From assembly GCA_001784555.1 (NCBI GenBank), contig MFRM01000005.1, forward strand, positions 28,367-92,366: a stretch of DNA of 64,000 nucleotides, read 5' to 3'. The DNA is from Candidatus Melainabacteria bacterium RIFCSPHIGHO2_02_FULL_34_12 (lineage in GTDB: Bacteria > Cyanobacteriota > Vampirovibrionia > 2-02-FULL-35-15). Shown here in pieces: positions 32,174 to 41,254 of this stretch (position 1 is its first letter; each line of letters starts with the position of its first letter). A program made the translations under genes and the position numbers. The notes under the pieces were generated by a model. That model had not been told where the DNA came from. It did not search any database and saw only the letters and a program-made list of their open reading frames with translations.

Positions 32174-33619
32174 ATGTCAGAAAAAGAAATAAGAGTCCGC
32201 ATAGCCCCAAGCCCAACTGGCAGTCTTCATTTAGGCACTGTAAGAACATCTTTTTATAATTGTCTATTTGCAAAAAAACATGGCGGGAAATTCATTCTTA
32301 GAATTGAAGATACTGATGTTCAAAGAAACAAAGACGAATATACAAAAGAAATCTTAGATGGTTTTAACTGGCTTGGGATTAAATTTGATGAAGGACCTTA
32401 TTATCAAAGTGCCAGACTAGATTTATACAGAAAGTTTGCTCAAAAGCTTTTAGATGAGGGAAAAGCATATTATTGTTTTGTCACACCAGAAGAACTAGAT
32501 GAGCTTAGAAAAATCCAACGTGCTGCAAAAGTCCCTGAAAAATACGACAACAGACACAGAAATCTTACTAAAGATCAAAAAGATAAATTTATCTCTGAAG
32601 GAAGAAAAGCAGTAACCAGATTTAAACTGCCCGACAATACAGACATAAAATGGAATGATGAAATAAGAGGACTTGTTTCAGTAAACACTAATGACCTGGG
32701 CGGAGATCCAGTCATTATGCGTGCTGATGGTATTCCGCTTTATAACTTTGCAGTGGTAGTAGATGACGGTGATATGAAAATGACCCATGTTATACGTGGT
32801 GATGATCACCTTCATAACACAGCTAAGCAAATCCCTATTTTTGAAGCTCTTGGATTTCCTGTACCAATTTTTGCGCATGCTCCGCTTATTTTTACCCATG
32901 ACAGAGAAAAGTTAAGTAAAAGAAAACACGGCGACATTGCAAATATAGATAAATACCAAAAAGAAGGATATCTTCCTGAAGCTATGGCAAATTATTTAGT
33001 CCATATGAGCTGGACACAGCCAGATAAACCTGAAGAAGAAATATTTAAAATCGATGCTGTAGCTTTAAAATTTGAACTTTCTAGAATCAGCAAAAGCTCT
33101 GCTGTTTATGATCTACCGAAATTAAACTGGTTTAACAATCACTACATAAAAGAAAAATCTCTAAGTGAAATATACGAGCTCTCAAAAAGATTTCTTGAAA
33201 AAGATTTAAATTTATCTATCTATCCAAAAGATCAAATCTTAAAAATGATAGATGCTGTCCGTACTGGTTTAAATAAGCTGGACGAGCTGCCAGGGCTTAT
33301 AAAGTTCTTTTTCAATGACGAATTTGATTTTAGTAGAGACGAGGTTGCCTCGTCTCTACGTACAGAAAATGGGCGAAGGGTTTTAGAGAAAATATTGATC
33401 CAAATTAATTTATTTAATTTTCAAAACCCAGGTGATTGTAAAAATAAAGTAGATGGCATTGGGAAAGAGTTAGCTCTTAAAGGAAAAGATTTATATTGGC
33501 CGCTTCGTGTAGCACTGTCCGGCTCAAACAAAGGCCCTGACCTGGGTTTAATTATTTCACTTCTGGGTGCTGAGAAAGTAAAAAGCAGAATTGAGAAGGC
33601 ATTGAAGGTTTTGGTTTAG
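32174..33619 (+). CDS. gltX: Glutamyl-tRNA synthetase
   Basis: A 481-residue class I synthetase charging tRNA-Glu (and possibly tRNA-Gln). HIGH-type motif RIAPSPTGSLHLGT at residues 9-22, ILRIEDTD near 51, VIRGDDHLHNTAKQI near 205 and KMSKS-type EKLSKRKHGD near 244-252. The usual length is retained. A perfect palindrome (33333-33359) interrupts the anticodon-binding part, coding SRDEVASSLR at about residues 387-396 in an otherwise helical segment. It follows the mscS-like gene by 5 nt. Confidence 0.95.
   Translation: MSEKEIRVRIAPSPTGSLHLGTVRTSFYNCLFAKKHGGKFILRIEDTDVQRNKDEYTKEILDGFNWLGIKFDEGPYYQSARLDLYRKFAQKLLDEGKAYYCFVTPEELDELRKIQRAAKVPEKYDNRHRNLTKDQKDKFISEGRKAVTRFKLPDNTDIKWNDEIRGLVSVNTNDLGGDPVIMRADGIPLYNFAVVVDDGDMKMTHVIRGDDHLHNTAKQIPIFEALGFPVPIFAHAPLIFTHDREKLSKRKHGDIANIDKYQKEGYLPEAMANYLVHMSWTQPDKPEEEIFKIDAVALKFELSRISKSSAVYDLPKLNWFNNHYIKEKSLSEIYELSKRFLEKDLNLSIYPKDQILKMIDAVRTGLNKLDELPGLIKFFFNDEFDFSRDEVASSLRTENGRRVLEKILIQINLFNFQNPGDCKNKVDGIGKELALKGKDLYWPLRVALSGSNKGPDLGLIISLLGAEKVKSRIEKALKVLV
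33333..33359. repeat. Palindromic element inside gltX, translated
   Basis: Perfect 12-bp arms GTAGAGACGAGG (33333-33344) and CCTCGTCTCTAC (33348-33359), loop TTG. Read as a-GT-AGA-GAC, the frame avoids the TAG and encodes Ser-Arg-Asp-Glu-Val-Ala-Ser-Ser-Leu-Arg. Confidence 0.85.
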
Positions 33620-33623
33620 TACT

Positions 33624-34451
33624 ATGTTTATTCGAAGAGTAAATCAAACTGTACTCAGTCAACTCCCTAGAACATGTGACTGGGCAGAAAAAGCAAATTT
33701 TCCTATTAGTAAAAAAGATCTTCAACTTACATCAAGAAATGGAAACTCTAATGAATATCCAAATGTAAGATTAACAAACAATGCTTTAGAAGAAGTATTC
33801 GAAAGACTTACCAGCGATGGTGTGGTTTGTATTCATAATGTTGCACAAGCAACTCAAAACCTAGTAGCAAATAAAGTTAATAGGAAGGCAATGAGAATGA
33901 TACAAAGAGCGCTTCAATTTAGAACAACTATGTGGACAGCACATCATTTAGTAAACCAGTATCCTAATCTCTTAAAGCAAGATGATCATCTTACCCTTAA
34001 ACCTACTATATACATGAGAAAAAAAATTAGCACATCATCGCCTCATTGTGATTATAATAGGCCTACACTCAGATCATTTTCTTATCCACTAATTAATGGT
34101 GAGTTATTTTTTGTGGATACTATAGAATGTAAACCAGATGAACTCATCTCAGAAAGCTCTGTGACTTATCCTAAAAAATACGTGCATTTGCCACGATTTA
34201 TTCCAGAAGGACAAGATAACTATGAATTCCCAGTCATTATATTTGCTGACGGAGCATTAATTTGTCATGGTACAAGAAAAATTGATTCTTCAAGGAGAAG
34301 ATACCTACAAACTATTGAATTACAAGAAACTTTTGTTAGAAACCATGAAGGAGGAATTGCAAATGTACCAAGAACTACTGTATCTAATTTTATTCACTCA
34401 GTTGGTTTCCCACAAGGCTGTTTTGAAAGTTTTAGTGTAAGTTATACCTGA
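33624..34451 (+). CDS. Hypothetical protein with possible 2OG-Fe(II) oxygenase triad
   Basis: A 275-residue soluble protein, 4 nt after gltX. I do not recognise the family. The central part has STSSPHCDYNRPTLRSFSYP near residue 133, then GELFFVDTIE and, near 212, IFADGALICHGTRKIDSSRR: an HxD ... H ... R layout with the spacing of a double-stranded beta-helix dioxygenase (His137, Asp139, His ~214, Arg ~222). That is an inference from a sparse motif. No signal peptide. It overlaps the next (convergent) gene by 10 nt. Confidence 0.6.
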   Translation: MFIRRVNQTVLSQLPRTCDWAEKANFPISKKDLQLTSRNGNSNEYPNVRLTNNALEEVFERLTSDGVVCIHNVAQATQNLVANKVNRKAMRMIQRALQFRTTMWTAHHLVNQYPNLLKQDDHLTLKPTIYMRKKISTSSPHCDYNRPTLRSFSYPLINGELFFVDTIECKPDELISESSVTYPKKYVHLPRFIPEGQDNYEFPVIIFADGALICHGTRKIDSSRRRYLQTIELQETFVRNHEGGIANVPRTTVSNFIHSVGFPQGCFESFSVSYT

Positions 34452-35161
34452 ACTAACACCATACTCCAGTAAGCATACTGTGCTGTACCAGGCAGAACAA
34501 TAGAACGAGACTCTCCTGCTGTAAGTAAATCTCCATCTAAATGTTCATCCATAGTTTCTTCTATTGCAGCTCCTACATCATGTGCAGGATCCAGGACATC
34601 GGTAATAGTTGCAATGAAATCATGCAGACTTTTAAAATTTCCAAGTCTTTTAAGCTTACCTGAGATGCCTATAAATTTCCCTCCAATATTATTGTCAGAA
34701 ATAAGCGGGGCAATGTGAGGGCTGTTTGCTTCAGAAAATTTTTGACAGCTTAAAATCAGCTCATCAATATCATTTCTTACCACCCTAAAAGATCTAGGAT
34801 TTCTGTCTCCTAATCTTTCTATCTGAAAACATGTCCCTGGATTTATTAAATTAAAATGATTTCTTTCATTAGTCATATCTATTTCTAATTTTCTACTAGC
34901 ATGATCTAAGAGTGCTGAACCATGATCATAATCACCCTTATTCGTGTCCCAGGCAACTCCAATAAAAACAATGTTTTTATCTGTACCGTATACAACCCTG
35001 CCACTAGTGTTTTTTGAAACTTTTTTTGCAAGCCTTGTAAAGTCATAAATATCTATGCCAGATATAGAATTTTCATGCTTTCTTGCATGAGTTTTAACAA
35101 GACCTACTAAACTATGAGGCATGGCTGGTCTTTCAATAAATGACATGTGCCTAACAAACAT
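34442..35161 (-). CDS. Hypothetical protein (239 aa) downstream of hisI
   Basis: A soluble protein of mixed composition, 8 nt downstream of hisI on the same strand and so probably in its transcript. N-terminal FVRHMSFIERPAMPHSLVGL, a middle part NIVFIGVAWDTNKGDYDHGS and an acidic stretch near residue 205 (EETMDEHLDGDLLT). No motif that I recognise. The co-transcription with hisI may be passive. Confidence 0.6.
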   Translation of the reverse strand: MFVRHMSFIERPAMPHSLVGLVKTHARKHENSISGIDIYDFTRLAKKVSKNTSGRVVYGTDKNIVFIGVAWDTNKGDYDHGSALLDHASRKLEIDMTNERNHFNLINPGTCFQIERLGDRNPRSFRVVRNDIDELILSCQKFSEANSPHIAPLISDNNIGGKFIGISGKLKRLGNFKSLHDFIATITDVLDPAHDVGAAIEETMDEHLDGDLLTAGESRSIVLPGTAQYAYWSMVLVQV

Positions 35162-35169
35162 GATCTTTA

Positions 35170-35517
35170 TTAAACCACCCTGTTAAAAAAACAAGATCTG
35201 CTTCCTGTATGGCATGCAACCTCGCCGATTTGTTCAACTTTTACCAGAATGGTGTCATTGTCACAGTCATAGTAAAGTTCTTTCACTTTTTGGACATCGC
35301 CTGATTTATGTCCTTTGTGCCAGAGTTCATTTCGTGAGCGGCTATAAAAATAAGTTTCTTTGGTTTCAAGTGTTTTTTCAAAAGATTCTTTATTCATAAA
35401 TGCCACCATTAAAATCGCACCGTCTTTATAGTCCTGAACTATTGCCGGCACAAGCCCGTGGTTTTGCCACTGAATTTTAGAAAAATCTATTTTTTTTGTG
35501 ATTTCTTCGTTATTCAT
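35170..35517 (-). CDS. hisI: Phosphoribosyl-AMP cyclohydrolase
   Basis: A 115-residue enzyme opening the purine ring of PR-AMP, the third step of histidine synthesis. Conserved elements: [40 protein letters not shown] near residue 54, and the metal-site segments [16 protein letters not shown] and [10 protein letters not shown] at 82-110 with Zn-binding Cys and Mg-binding Asp residues. It is the HisI domain alone: no HisE is fused (many bacteria have HisIE), so hisE must be separate. Confidence 0.95.
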   Translation of the reverse strand: MNNEEITKKIDFSKIQWQNHGLVPAIVQDYKDGAILMVAFMNKESFEKTLETKETYFYSRSRNELWHKGHKSGDVQKVKELYYDCDNDTILVKVEQIGEVACHTGSRSCFFNRVV

Positions 35518-35538
35518 TAACTTAATTTTAACCTTTTA

Positions 35539-35560
35539 ATTGCGAGTAAAGCGAAGCAAT
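35539..35560. repeat. Decayed ATTGCGAG...GAAGCAAT repeat
   Basis: ATTGC (35539-35543) and GCAAT (35556-35560) flank GAGTAAAGCGAA, upstream of hisI. It reads as a shortened relative of the 14315-14356 element. Confidence 0.4.
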
Positions 35561-35663
35561 CTCTAGTAAATTATGCAAAATAGATTGAGGAGATAAAAGC
35601 CATTGACAAAACCACCATTGATTTACGATAATTAAATTACGGGATTAATCAACAAAAGGGTAT

Positions 35664-36695
35664 TTAAAAGGCGGCATTAACAAGTGTCGCCTTTTGCTTT
35701 TTCTGTATTTCCAGATAGTTTTCTTTTGCCGGGCCAAAATGAGGCATGATTTCTGCAGATGTAACAGTACCACGCACACCTAGTCCATACAGCCAAATAC
35801 CGCTTTTCATAAAACCTAAAATCGGACCATTTACATTTGCTGCCATTGTGGTTTCATCACCTAAAACAAATTGATGAGTTGAAATTTTTCCTTCAAATGT
35901 TCTGCCTGTAATTTTTACATTTGTAGAAAGTGGTTTTTTTGTATTTCTGGTATCAACTACTCCACCAGTTGTGACTCTGTCGCGTGGACATATATTTGCC
36001 ATCTCAAGCATAATGTCATCTGCATGCTCCATATGATGAAGCTCAAGAATTCCATTGCGTTTATTTAATTCCTGAATAATTTCTTCATCTGTCATTTTTA
36101 AAACTATTGCAGGATTAAATCCATCCAGATGTGCAATGTCTTCACGTATGGTGGCTTTGTATGTTTCCCAGTTGCTTATTCCTACACCAAAAGTTATGGT
36201 TACATCCAGAATCTCTACAAATGACTGGGCTCCTAGTGCTGCTGCTGTAGTAAGAAGTCCAGGTGTTGCACCACAACCAGTTAAATAAAGAATGCCACAT
36301 TCTTTAAAAAGGCTGTCAAGATCTTTTATCATCTGAACTGCTTTTGTTCTTTTAAGCGCATCTACTATTACACCTTTATAACCAAGAGCAGAAATTTCTT
36401 TTGCAATGCTTGGAATAAACTCATTAGGAAGATTTGGCAGTGCAATAAAAATTGCATTTATTTTTCCTTTATGATTTTTAATCAAGTCATTAATTGGTGT
36501 AGTAGAAGATCTTGCACCTGTAATTTTTTCAACAGAAGAAGCTTCCTTCACAGTTAATCCATCAATGCCGCTCTCATTAAAAAAATATGCGCTTCTGTCA
36601 CATATGCCAACCAGTTTAAATTCTTTTTTTTGTTCAATAAGCAAAGCCATATTTTTGCCTAATCCGCCCGAGCCTAATATTGCTACGTTAATCAT
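35664..36695 (-). CDS. Saccharopine dehydrogenase-like NAD(P)-binding oxidoreductase
   Basis: A 343-residue enzyme with an N-terminal Rossmann fold (VAILGSGGLGKNMALLIEQ, dinucleotide-binding GxGxxG variant), IFIALPNLPNEFIPSIAKEI near residue 82, and LYLTGCGATPGLLTTAAALG near 136, a motif seen in saccharopine-dehydrogenase/homospermidine-synthase-like proteins. The C-terminus carries a beta domain (DRVTTGGVVDTRN...). Substrate is unknown. Similar proteins of this size occur in Cyanobacteria. Single gene, with the palindrome 36733-36764 directly upstream. Confidence 0.7.
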   Translation of the reverse strand: MINVAILGSGGLGKNMALLIEQKKEFKLVGICDRSAYFFNESGIDGLTVKEASSVEKITGARSSTTPINDLIKNHKGKINAIFIALPNLPNEFIPSIAKEISALGYKGVIVDALKRTKAVQMIKDLDSLFKECGILYLTGCGATPGLLTTAAALGAQSFVEILDVTITFGVGISNWETYKATIREDIAHLDGFNPAIVLKMTDEEIIQELNKRNGILELHHMEHADDIMLEMANICPRDRVTTGGVVDTRNTKKPLSTNVKITGRTFEGKISTHQFVLGDETTMAANVNGPILGFMKSGIWLYGLGVRGTVTSAEIMPHFGPAKENYLEIQKKQKATLVNAAF

Positions 36696-36732
36696 TATTT
36701 ATCTCCTTTATCTAGGGTAATATTTTACATCA

Positions 36733-36764
36733 CTGTAGAGACATGCTGCAGCATGTCTCTACAG
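36733..36764. repeat. Perfect 32-nt palindromic element (intergenic)
   Basis: Arms CTGTAGAGACATGCTG (36733-36748) and CAGCATGTCTCTACAG (36749-36764), no loop, between two divergent genes. The GTAGAGAC...GTCTCTAC ends match the copies in gltX and at 37988. Confidence 0.85.
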
Positions 36765-36917
36765 GCGTATAATTGCAAATTTTCGGTTATTATTAATTTG
36801 TTTCTTTTTTATTAACAATGGAAAACAAAATTGTTTTAAACTCCGTCTGTATGGAATATAAATTCTAAAAAGACATAAAATCCAGTGAATAATAAGAAAA
36901 TGAAGGATGAAGATTAA

Positions 36918-37991
36918 ATGAGTGCTCAAGATAAAGTTCATGACGTAATAATTATCGGCGGTGGCCCTGCAGGTCTTATGTGTGCTTTTTATTGCGGGAC
37001 TAGCGGCATAAAACCAATGATACTTGAAGCGCTGGATTTTCTTGGCGGTCAGTCTGCTGCTCTTTATCCTGAAAAACCTGTCTATGATGTTCCTGGAATA
37101 ATTGAATGTACAGGACAAGAACTTGCTGACACATTAACTGAACAGGTAATGCAAATAGAACCACATGTTGAGTTTAATCAGAGCGTTGAAGAAATGAAAC
37201 ACATTGATGGTGTATGGAATTTAATCTGCAAATCAGGAAAAGTTTTTAAAACTAAAGCTATGGTGGTTGCTACTGGTAAGGGTGCATTTTCTCCAATCAG
37301 ACTTGGAGTTCCCGGCGAAGATGAATATGCAGGGAAAGGACTTACTTATAGCGTAAAACACATTTCAGATTATAAAGGAAAAGATATTTTAATAGTAGGC
37401 GGCGGTGACAGTGCAATGGACTGGACATGCACACTTAAAGATGTAGCAAAAAGCGTTACATTAATCCACCGCAGAGACGGATTTAAAGCTCATATTGGTG
37501 CAGTAAATCAGGTAAAAGCCATGGCAGAAGCTAAAGAAATAAATATGTTTATTCCTTATGAAATAAAAAAAATTGAAGGTGCAGGTAAAGTTGAAAAAGT
37601 TACTGTTTTTAATAATCAGACAAATGAAGAAAAAGCTTTTCCTGTTCAAAGTATTATTATTTGTGCAGGTTTCAGACCTACTACTGATGCACTTAAAAAA
37701 TGGGGTCTTGAATTAAATGAAAAAGGAATGATAGTAACTAATGAGATTTGCAAAACAAATCAGTCAGGTATTTTTGCAGTAGGTGATGCTACAGAATATA
37801 TCGGTAAAAGACATTTAATAGTTATGGAATTTGGAGAAGCAGCCAGTGCTGCTGGTGCAGTATCTACCTACATCTACGGCAAAGGCAAAGGTGGCGCAGA
37901 ATGGTGGGCAGGACCAAAGAAAAAGAAAACCGGCAACGTTGAAACAAACAGAGATGACGATTCCCAGAAACAACCTGTCGGTGCTAAGTAG
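36918..37991 (+). CDS. Ferredoxin/flavodoxin-NADP+ reductase, thioredoxin-reductase-like (YumC type)
   Basis: A 357-residue flavoprotein. N-terminal FAD motif VIIIGGGPAGLMCAFYCG, then GGQSAALYPEKPVYDVPGI, the wording of Bacillus YumC-type reductases. NADPH site IVGGGDSAMDWTC near residue 158 and HRRDGFKAH near 193; ICAGFRPTTDALKKWGLEL and FAVGDATEY near 295. The CxxC of thioredoxin reductase is absent, so electron transfer to ferredoxin or flavodoxin is inferred. A Lys/Asp-rich tail of ~25 residues follows GGAEWWAG. Its TAG stop lies inside a palindromic element. Confidence 0.9.
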   Translation: MSAQDKVHDVIIIGGGPAGLMCAFYCGTSGIKPMILEALDFLGGQSAALYPEKPVYDVPGIIECTGQELADTLTEQVMQIEPHVEFNQSVEEMKHIDGVWNLICKSGKVFKTKAMVVATGKGAFSPIRLGVPGEDEYAGKGLTYSVKHISDYKGKDILIVGGGDSAMDWTCTLKDVAKSVTLIHRRDGFKAHIGAVNQVKAMAEAKEINMFIPYEIKKIEGAGKVEKVTVFNNQTNEEKAFPVQSIIICAGFRPTTDALKKWGLELNEKGMIVTNEICKTNQSGIFAVGDATEYIGKRHLIVMEFGEAASAAGAVSTYIYGKGKGGAEWWAGPKKKKTGNVETNRDDDSQKQPVGAK

Positions 37992-38014
37992 AGACGCGGT
38001 AACCGCGTCTCTAC
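37988..38014. repeat. Palindromic element supplying the FNR stop codon
   Basis: Arms GTAGAGACGCGGT (37988-38000) and ACCGCGTCTCTAC (38002-38014), 1-nt loop. The TAG at 37989-37991 is the stop of the preceding reductase gene. Confidence 0.85.
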
Positions 38015-38026
38015 GACGGTTAACCT

Positions 38027-38410
38027 TTAACCAGATGCAGCCTTTCTTAAGGTTACAGGAATATCTGGGATATTTGCTCTGCCAGAATTTGGACTAGAAA
38101 GATTTGCATCTGTTTGTTCATTTGGAGGAAAAATTTGCAAGTTAGGCAATGTATTTTCACTTCCCATACAAACATTCATGATCGAACCAGCTACAACTCC
38201 AATTAACGGCAGTACCAATGTTTCAACCACTGAGTTTCCTGTATTAAAAATTAAATCACATAAAAATTTTCCAAATGAAAATACTACTAACGAACGACCG
38301 GTAAGCTGACCAAATGATATCTGTGTGTTTGGAACATTTCTTTTATAAAAAGGTGTTTGTGGAATAGTTTTATTTAGTACCGTGTCTAGCGGTCCGTAAA
38401 CTCTTGGCAT
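38027..38410 (-). CDS. Hypothetical protein with one or two membrane segments
   Basis: 127 residues: a polar N-terminus, a hydrophobic middle (GRSLVVFSFGKFLCDLIF and VVETLVLPLIGVVAGSIMNV, about 38-55 and 61-80) and an Asn/Pro-rich tail. No signal peptide at the N-terminus and no recognised family. Convergent with the reductase gene; only the palindrome and about 12 nt separate them. Confidence 0.5.
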   Translation of the reverse strand: MPRVYGPLDTVLNKTIPQTPFYKRNVPNTQISFGQLTGRSLVVFSFGKFLCDLIFNTGNSVVETLVLPLIGVVAGSIMNVCMGSENTLPNLQIFPPNEQTDANLSSPNSGRANIPDIPVTLRKAASG

Positions 38411-38514
38411 CTATATAAAAATCCTTTTCATAAGTAAAAAACTTTTTAATGAAGTATTCTACTCCTGAAGGGACTTGAAATGGCCAAACGTGATTGAATG
38501 TTACAGAAAAGGAT

Positions 38515-38712
38515 TTAGTCTTTTTTAGAGCTGTCTTCGTCGGTAAAACCAGCCTTCATTTCAGTGGCTGCAGATGTCAGTGATTCCTTAAAATTTCTAA
38601 GTCCTTTGCCAAGATTCTTGCCTAATTCTGGGAGCTTTTTAGGCCCAAAAATTACAAGTGCAATTCCTAAAATAACAATGACTTCGGGTATTCCTAGGTT
38701 AAATGGGAGCAT
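38515..38712 (-). CDS. tatA: TatA/TatE twin-arginine translocase subunit
   Basis: 65 residues from ATG 38712. The classic layout is clear: [20 protein letters not shown] is the short membrane helix with the [10 protein letters not shown] hinge, followed by an amphipathic helix [15 protein letters not shown] and a charged tail. TatA multimers form the pore that exports folded proteins. An upstream in-frame ATG at 38760 would add 16 residues lying within the 38739-38770 palindrome and is unlikely. No tatC is adjacent. Confidence 0.93.
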   Translation of the reverse strand: MLPFNLGIPEVIVILGIALVIFGPKKLPELGKNLGKGLRNFKESLTSAATEMKAGFTDEDSSKKD

Positions 38713-38738
38713 AATAATTAGATAGTAGCACAGATGAT

Positions 38739-38770
38739 CTGTAGGGGTTTGCCATGGCAAACCCCTACAG
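38739..38770. repeat. Perfect 32-nt palindromic element supplying the GH116 stop codon
   Basis: Arms CTGTAGGGGTTTGCCA (38739-38754) and TGGCAAACCCCTACAG (38755-38770), no loop. On the minus strand CTG-TAG provides the last Leu and the stop of the GH116 gene, and the element lies 26 nt before tatA. Confidence 0.85.
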
Positions 38771-41062
38771 AAAGGTAAATGCCCAGATCGATCCTGGTCT
38801 TTGATACATAGAGGCTCTAAAATTACCGTTTACATCCCATGCTTCAGGTGTCCTAAACCAGTAAGCCTTCTTTTCATAGACTACTGAATAAATTCCATGA
38901 GCAGTTTCCATGGCTTCCTTTTTAAGTCCTCTTAATTCCATATGAGATGCCAAGGCAAGAGTTACTCCTGTCCAGATCTCATTTGACTGGGTGTTTAGTT
39001 TCCAAACCTTACTTTCAGGCAGAAGCGTTCCGTCAGGATTTATGCCATTAATTGCTCCAATATCTCCATTTCCAACTTTTTTAACATTGAAATCAAATAT
39101 TTTCTTTAAGACCTTTTGAACCCTGTCTTTCTGGAAGATATCTCCTAAATTTAAGAGGTCAGCATACCATTGACCACAAAGCTGATCAGCCATGATATTT
39201 TCCCTATGTGGGCTTTTTGTATCATATAAATAGTAATCATTATGCCAAAGCTTTGCCTCAAGGTTCATTTTCCCGACATCCAGCCATCCCTGAAATAATT
39301 TAGCGTCTTTATTAATAATCTTTCCTATTTCAATGGCTGCTGCTAGCGAAGCTAACCAGAGACCGTTACAGTATGTGCTGGGTCCGTACATTGTCCAGTT
39401 ATCGTAAGTTTGATCGGGAATATTATTATTTTCAATCAGACAGTCATTGTCCCTGTCAAATTGCTTTAAATATATTAAAGAATTACATACAGGCTCCCAT
39501 GCTGCTTTTAAAAAATCAGTGTCTTTTCTGCCTGTCAGGTAATAATCACGGTATACAAGAAGCACAAACTTTGAATTTAAATCTTTCCAAAGATTAATGT
39601 TTACATGATTATATGAATTTATCTTAATAAAAGGAGCCTCATAAGGAGCTCCCAGATCATGCGGTACTGCTCCTTTTAGTTTTCTTTCTGCCGTGCTCTG
39701 GTCAAGCGGGTGATTAAAAAATACTTTTTCTTTAATTTCAAGATCAATGGTCTTAAAATAATCCCTCATTACAATTTTTTCAAGGTCAGGCCATAGTTTT
39801 AAAAGTACAAATGAGCCATAAAATCTAACATCCAGGGTTTCATAAAAGGGGTAATCAAAGCATTCTATGTTTCCAAAATGTTCTTCCTGCTTTACTACTA
39901 TTGTTGTTGTTTCTTCGCCGGCTCGCCCCACCGCCGATCCGCCGGTTCGTTCTTCATATCGTCCGGCAGTCCATATAGTTCCTCCATCTGCTAAGAAATA
40001 AAGTTCATTTATAAGCAATGTCTTAAACCAGTCTGGTTTATCAGATTTTAAATAAATATTCTGCCATTTTATAATTTCAAAAATCCATTTCTCATGAAAT
40101 TTAAATGCATTTCTTGCTATTTTTATTACACCCCTTCCATCTCTTCCGAAAAACTTTGTATATCGTTTATACCATTTGGTTTCATAGTGCGTATCAATAA
40201 AAGGAAAGTCCCATGCAACTACAAATGTAATAGTTTTATTCTCATGAGGTTTTAATTTTACTTTTGCACAAATTGCAGCCGGTGCATTTTTTGAATTTTT
40301 TAAATTATGAGTATTGCCAGTCTGATCAATCAATGTACCGGTTTTAGAAAAACTGTTCCAGACTTCGCTTCCATCACCATATGTATCAAAGGTATTCAGA
40401 TAACTAATTTCTACATCTTCTCTCTGGGCAAAGATTCCCATTTGTCCGTATTTATAACACTTTTCTCCAATTATATTATCAAAGACAATTCCTGAGAACA
40501 AATTCTCCTGATAAAAAATATTTTCATTAGATCCAAAAATACTTTCCCAGCTGCACAAAATAGATAATTCTCTTTCTGTATCTTTTGGGTTTTGAATATG
40601 CCATCTAAATACTGCAACTGGATATGAGGTTTCCTGATGGTTTTCAGGAATTACTGGAGAAAACTGTTCCTGAACAATATTTAAGTCTTTATATTCAAAA
40701 TATGCTCTAGGATACAGTGCATGATAAGTACCGTTTTGTTTTTGGAAATTCCAGCTTGAAAGCGTACCATCATCCGGTTTATGATCATGTAAAACAAATG
40801 CTTTTCCATTTTCATAAATTGCAAATTGACATGTGTTTATAGTTTTATAGATATGTTTTCCAATTTCAAGATGCCATTTTGAAAAATCCCCTCTGTAAGT
40901 TTGAGCAAAAGTACCTGCTCCAATTCCCCCTAAGGGTATACCCTGCCAATAGCCATCATCAAAATTAGGTAAGCCGCCTTCAGGACCAATTACTTTTACT
41001 ACGCCGGGTGAAGGATGAGGCTCGCCTATTTTTCTTTTAAAACTTATGTCCGGAATTATCAT
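38765..41062 (-). CDS. GH116-family beta-glucosidase/glucosylceramidase (GBA2-like)
   Basis: A 765-residue glycoside hydrolase with no evident signal peptide. N-terminal beta domain ([20 protein letters not shown] near residue 42 is the GBA2 N-domain signature), then an (alpha/alpha)6 domain: [19 protein letters not shown] near 402 contains the expected nucleophile Glu and [12 protein letters not shown] near 625 the acid/base Asp; [20 protein letters not shown] closes it. Likely hydrolyses beta-glucosides. A GC-rich repeat is embedded near residues 370-385 ([14 protein letters not shown]), in a loop just before the catalytic Glu region. The stop codon lies in a palindrome. Confidence 0.9.
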   Translation of the reverse strand: MIIPDISFKRKIGEPHPSPGVVKVIGPEGGLPNFDDGYWQGIPLGGIGAGTFAQTYRGDFSKWHLEIGKHIYKTINTCQFAIYENGKAFVLHDHKPDDGTLSSWNFQKQNGTYHALYPRAYFEYKDLNIVQEQFSPVIPENHQETSYPVAVFRWHIQNPKDTERELSILCSWESIFGSNENIFYQENLFSGIVFDNIIGEKCYKYGQMGIFAQREDVEISYLNTFDTYGDGSEVWNSFSKTGTLIDQTGNTHNLKNSKNAPAAICAKVKLKPHENKTITFVVAWDFPFIDTHYETKWYKRYTKFFGRDGRGVIKIARNAFKFHEKWIFEIIKWQNIYLKSDKPDWFKTLLINELYFLADGGTIWTAGRYEERTGGSAVGRAGEETTTIVVKQEEHFGNIECFDYPFYETLDVRFYGSFVLLKLWPDLEKIVMRDYFKTIDLEIKEKVFFNHPLDQSTAERKLKGAVPHDLGAPYEAPFIKINSYNHVNINLWKDLNSKFVLLVYRDYYLTGRKDTDFLKAAWEPVCNSLIYLKQFDRDNDCLIENNNIPDQTYDNWTMYGPSTYCNGLWLASLAAAIEIGKIINKDAKLFQGWLDVGKMNLEAKLWHNDYYLYDTKSPHRENIMADQLCGQWYADLLNLGDIFQKDRVQKVLKKIFDFNVKKVGNGDIGAINGINPDGTLLPESKVWKLNTQSNEIWTGVTLALASHMELRGLKKEAMETAHGIYSVVYEKKAYWFRTPEAWDVNGNFRASMYQRPGSIWAFTFL
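39912..39952. repeat. GC-rich dispersed element (class II), copy 2, inside the GH116 gene
   Basis: On the minus strand it reads GAACGAACCGGCGG, ATCGGCGG, TGGGGCGAG, then CCGGCGAA; apart from the 8-bp insert and one substitution it equals 29709-29744. It is in frame and translated as roughly [14 protein letters not shown]. Confidence 0.7.
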
Positions 41063-41191
41063 GATATATATGACAGATATTTTTTAATTTAGTTCTCGCA
41101 CATTTGTGAACACTTTTAATTAAACGCCCTGTCATCTTTAATTGTATTCCAGATCTTTATAATCTTTTAATTTATTTTTTGTTTAAGAAAT

Positions 41192-41231
41192 ATTCTTGCG
41201 AGGAAAGTAATGTAAGCAATGACGCAAGAAT
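41192..41231. repeat. Imperfect CTTGCGAGG...CGCAAG inverted repeat
   Basis: Arms ATTCTTGCG (41192-41200) and CGCAAGAAT (41223-41231) surround AGGAAAGTAATGTAAGCAATGA (22 nt in the loop). Its CTTGCGAGGA...AAGCAATGAC wording relates it to the 14315-14356 class. Confidence 0.5.
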
Positions 41232-41254
41232 TACAAAATCAAAAGGAAGAAAAA

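Noticed and set aside
36918-37991. Thioredoxin reductase
   Set aside because: The redox CxxC is absent and the ALYPEKPVYD motif marks the ferredoxin-NADP reductase branch.
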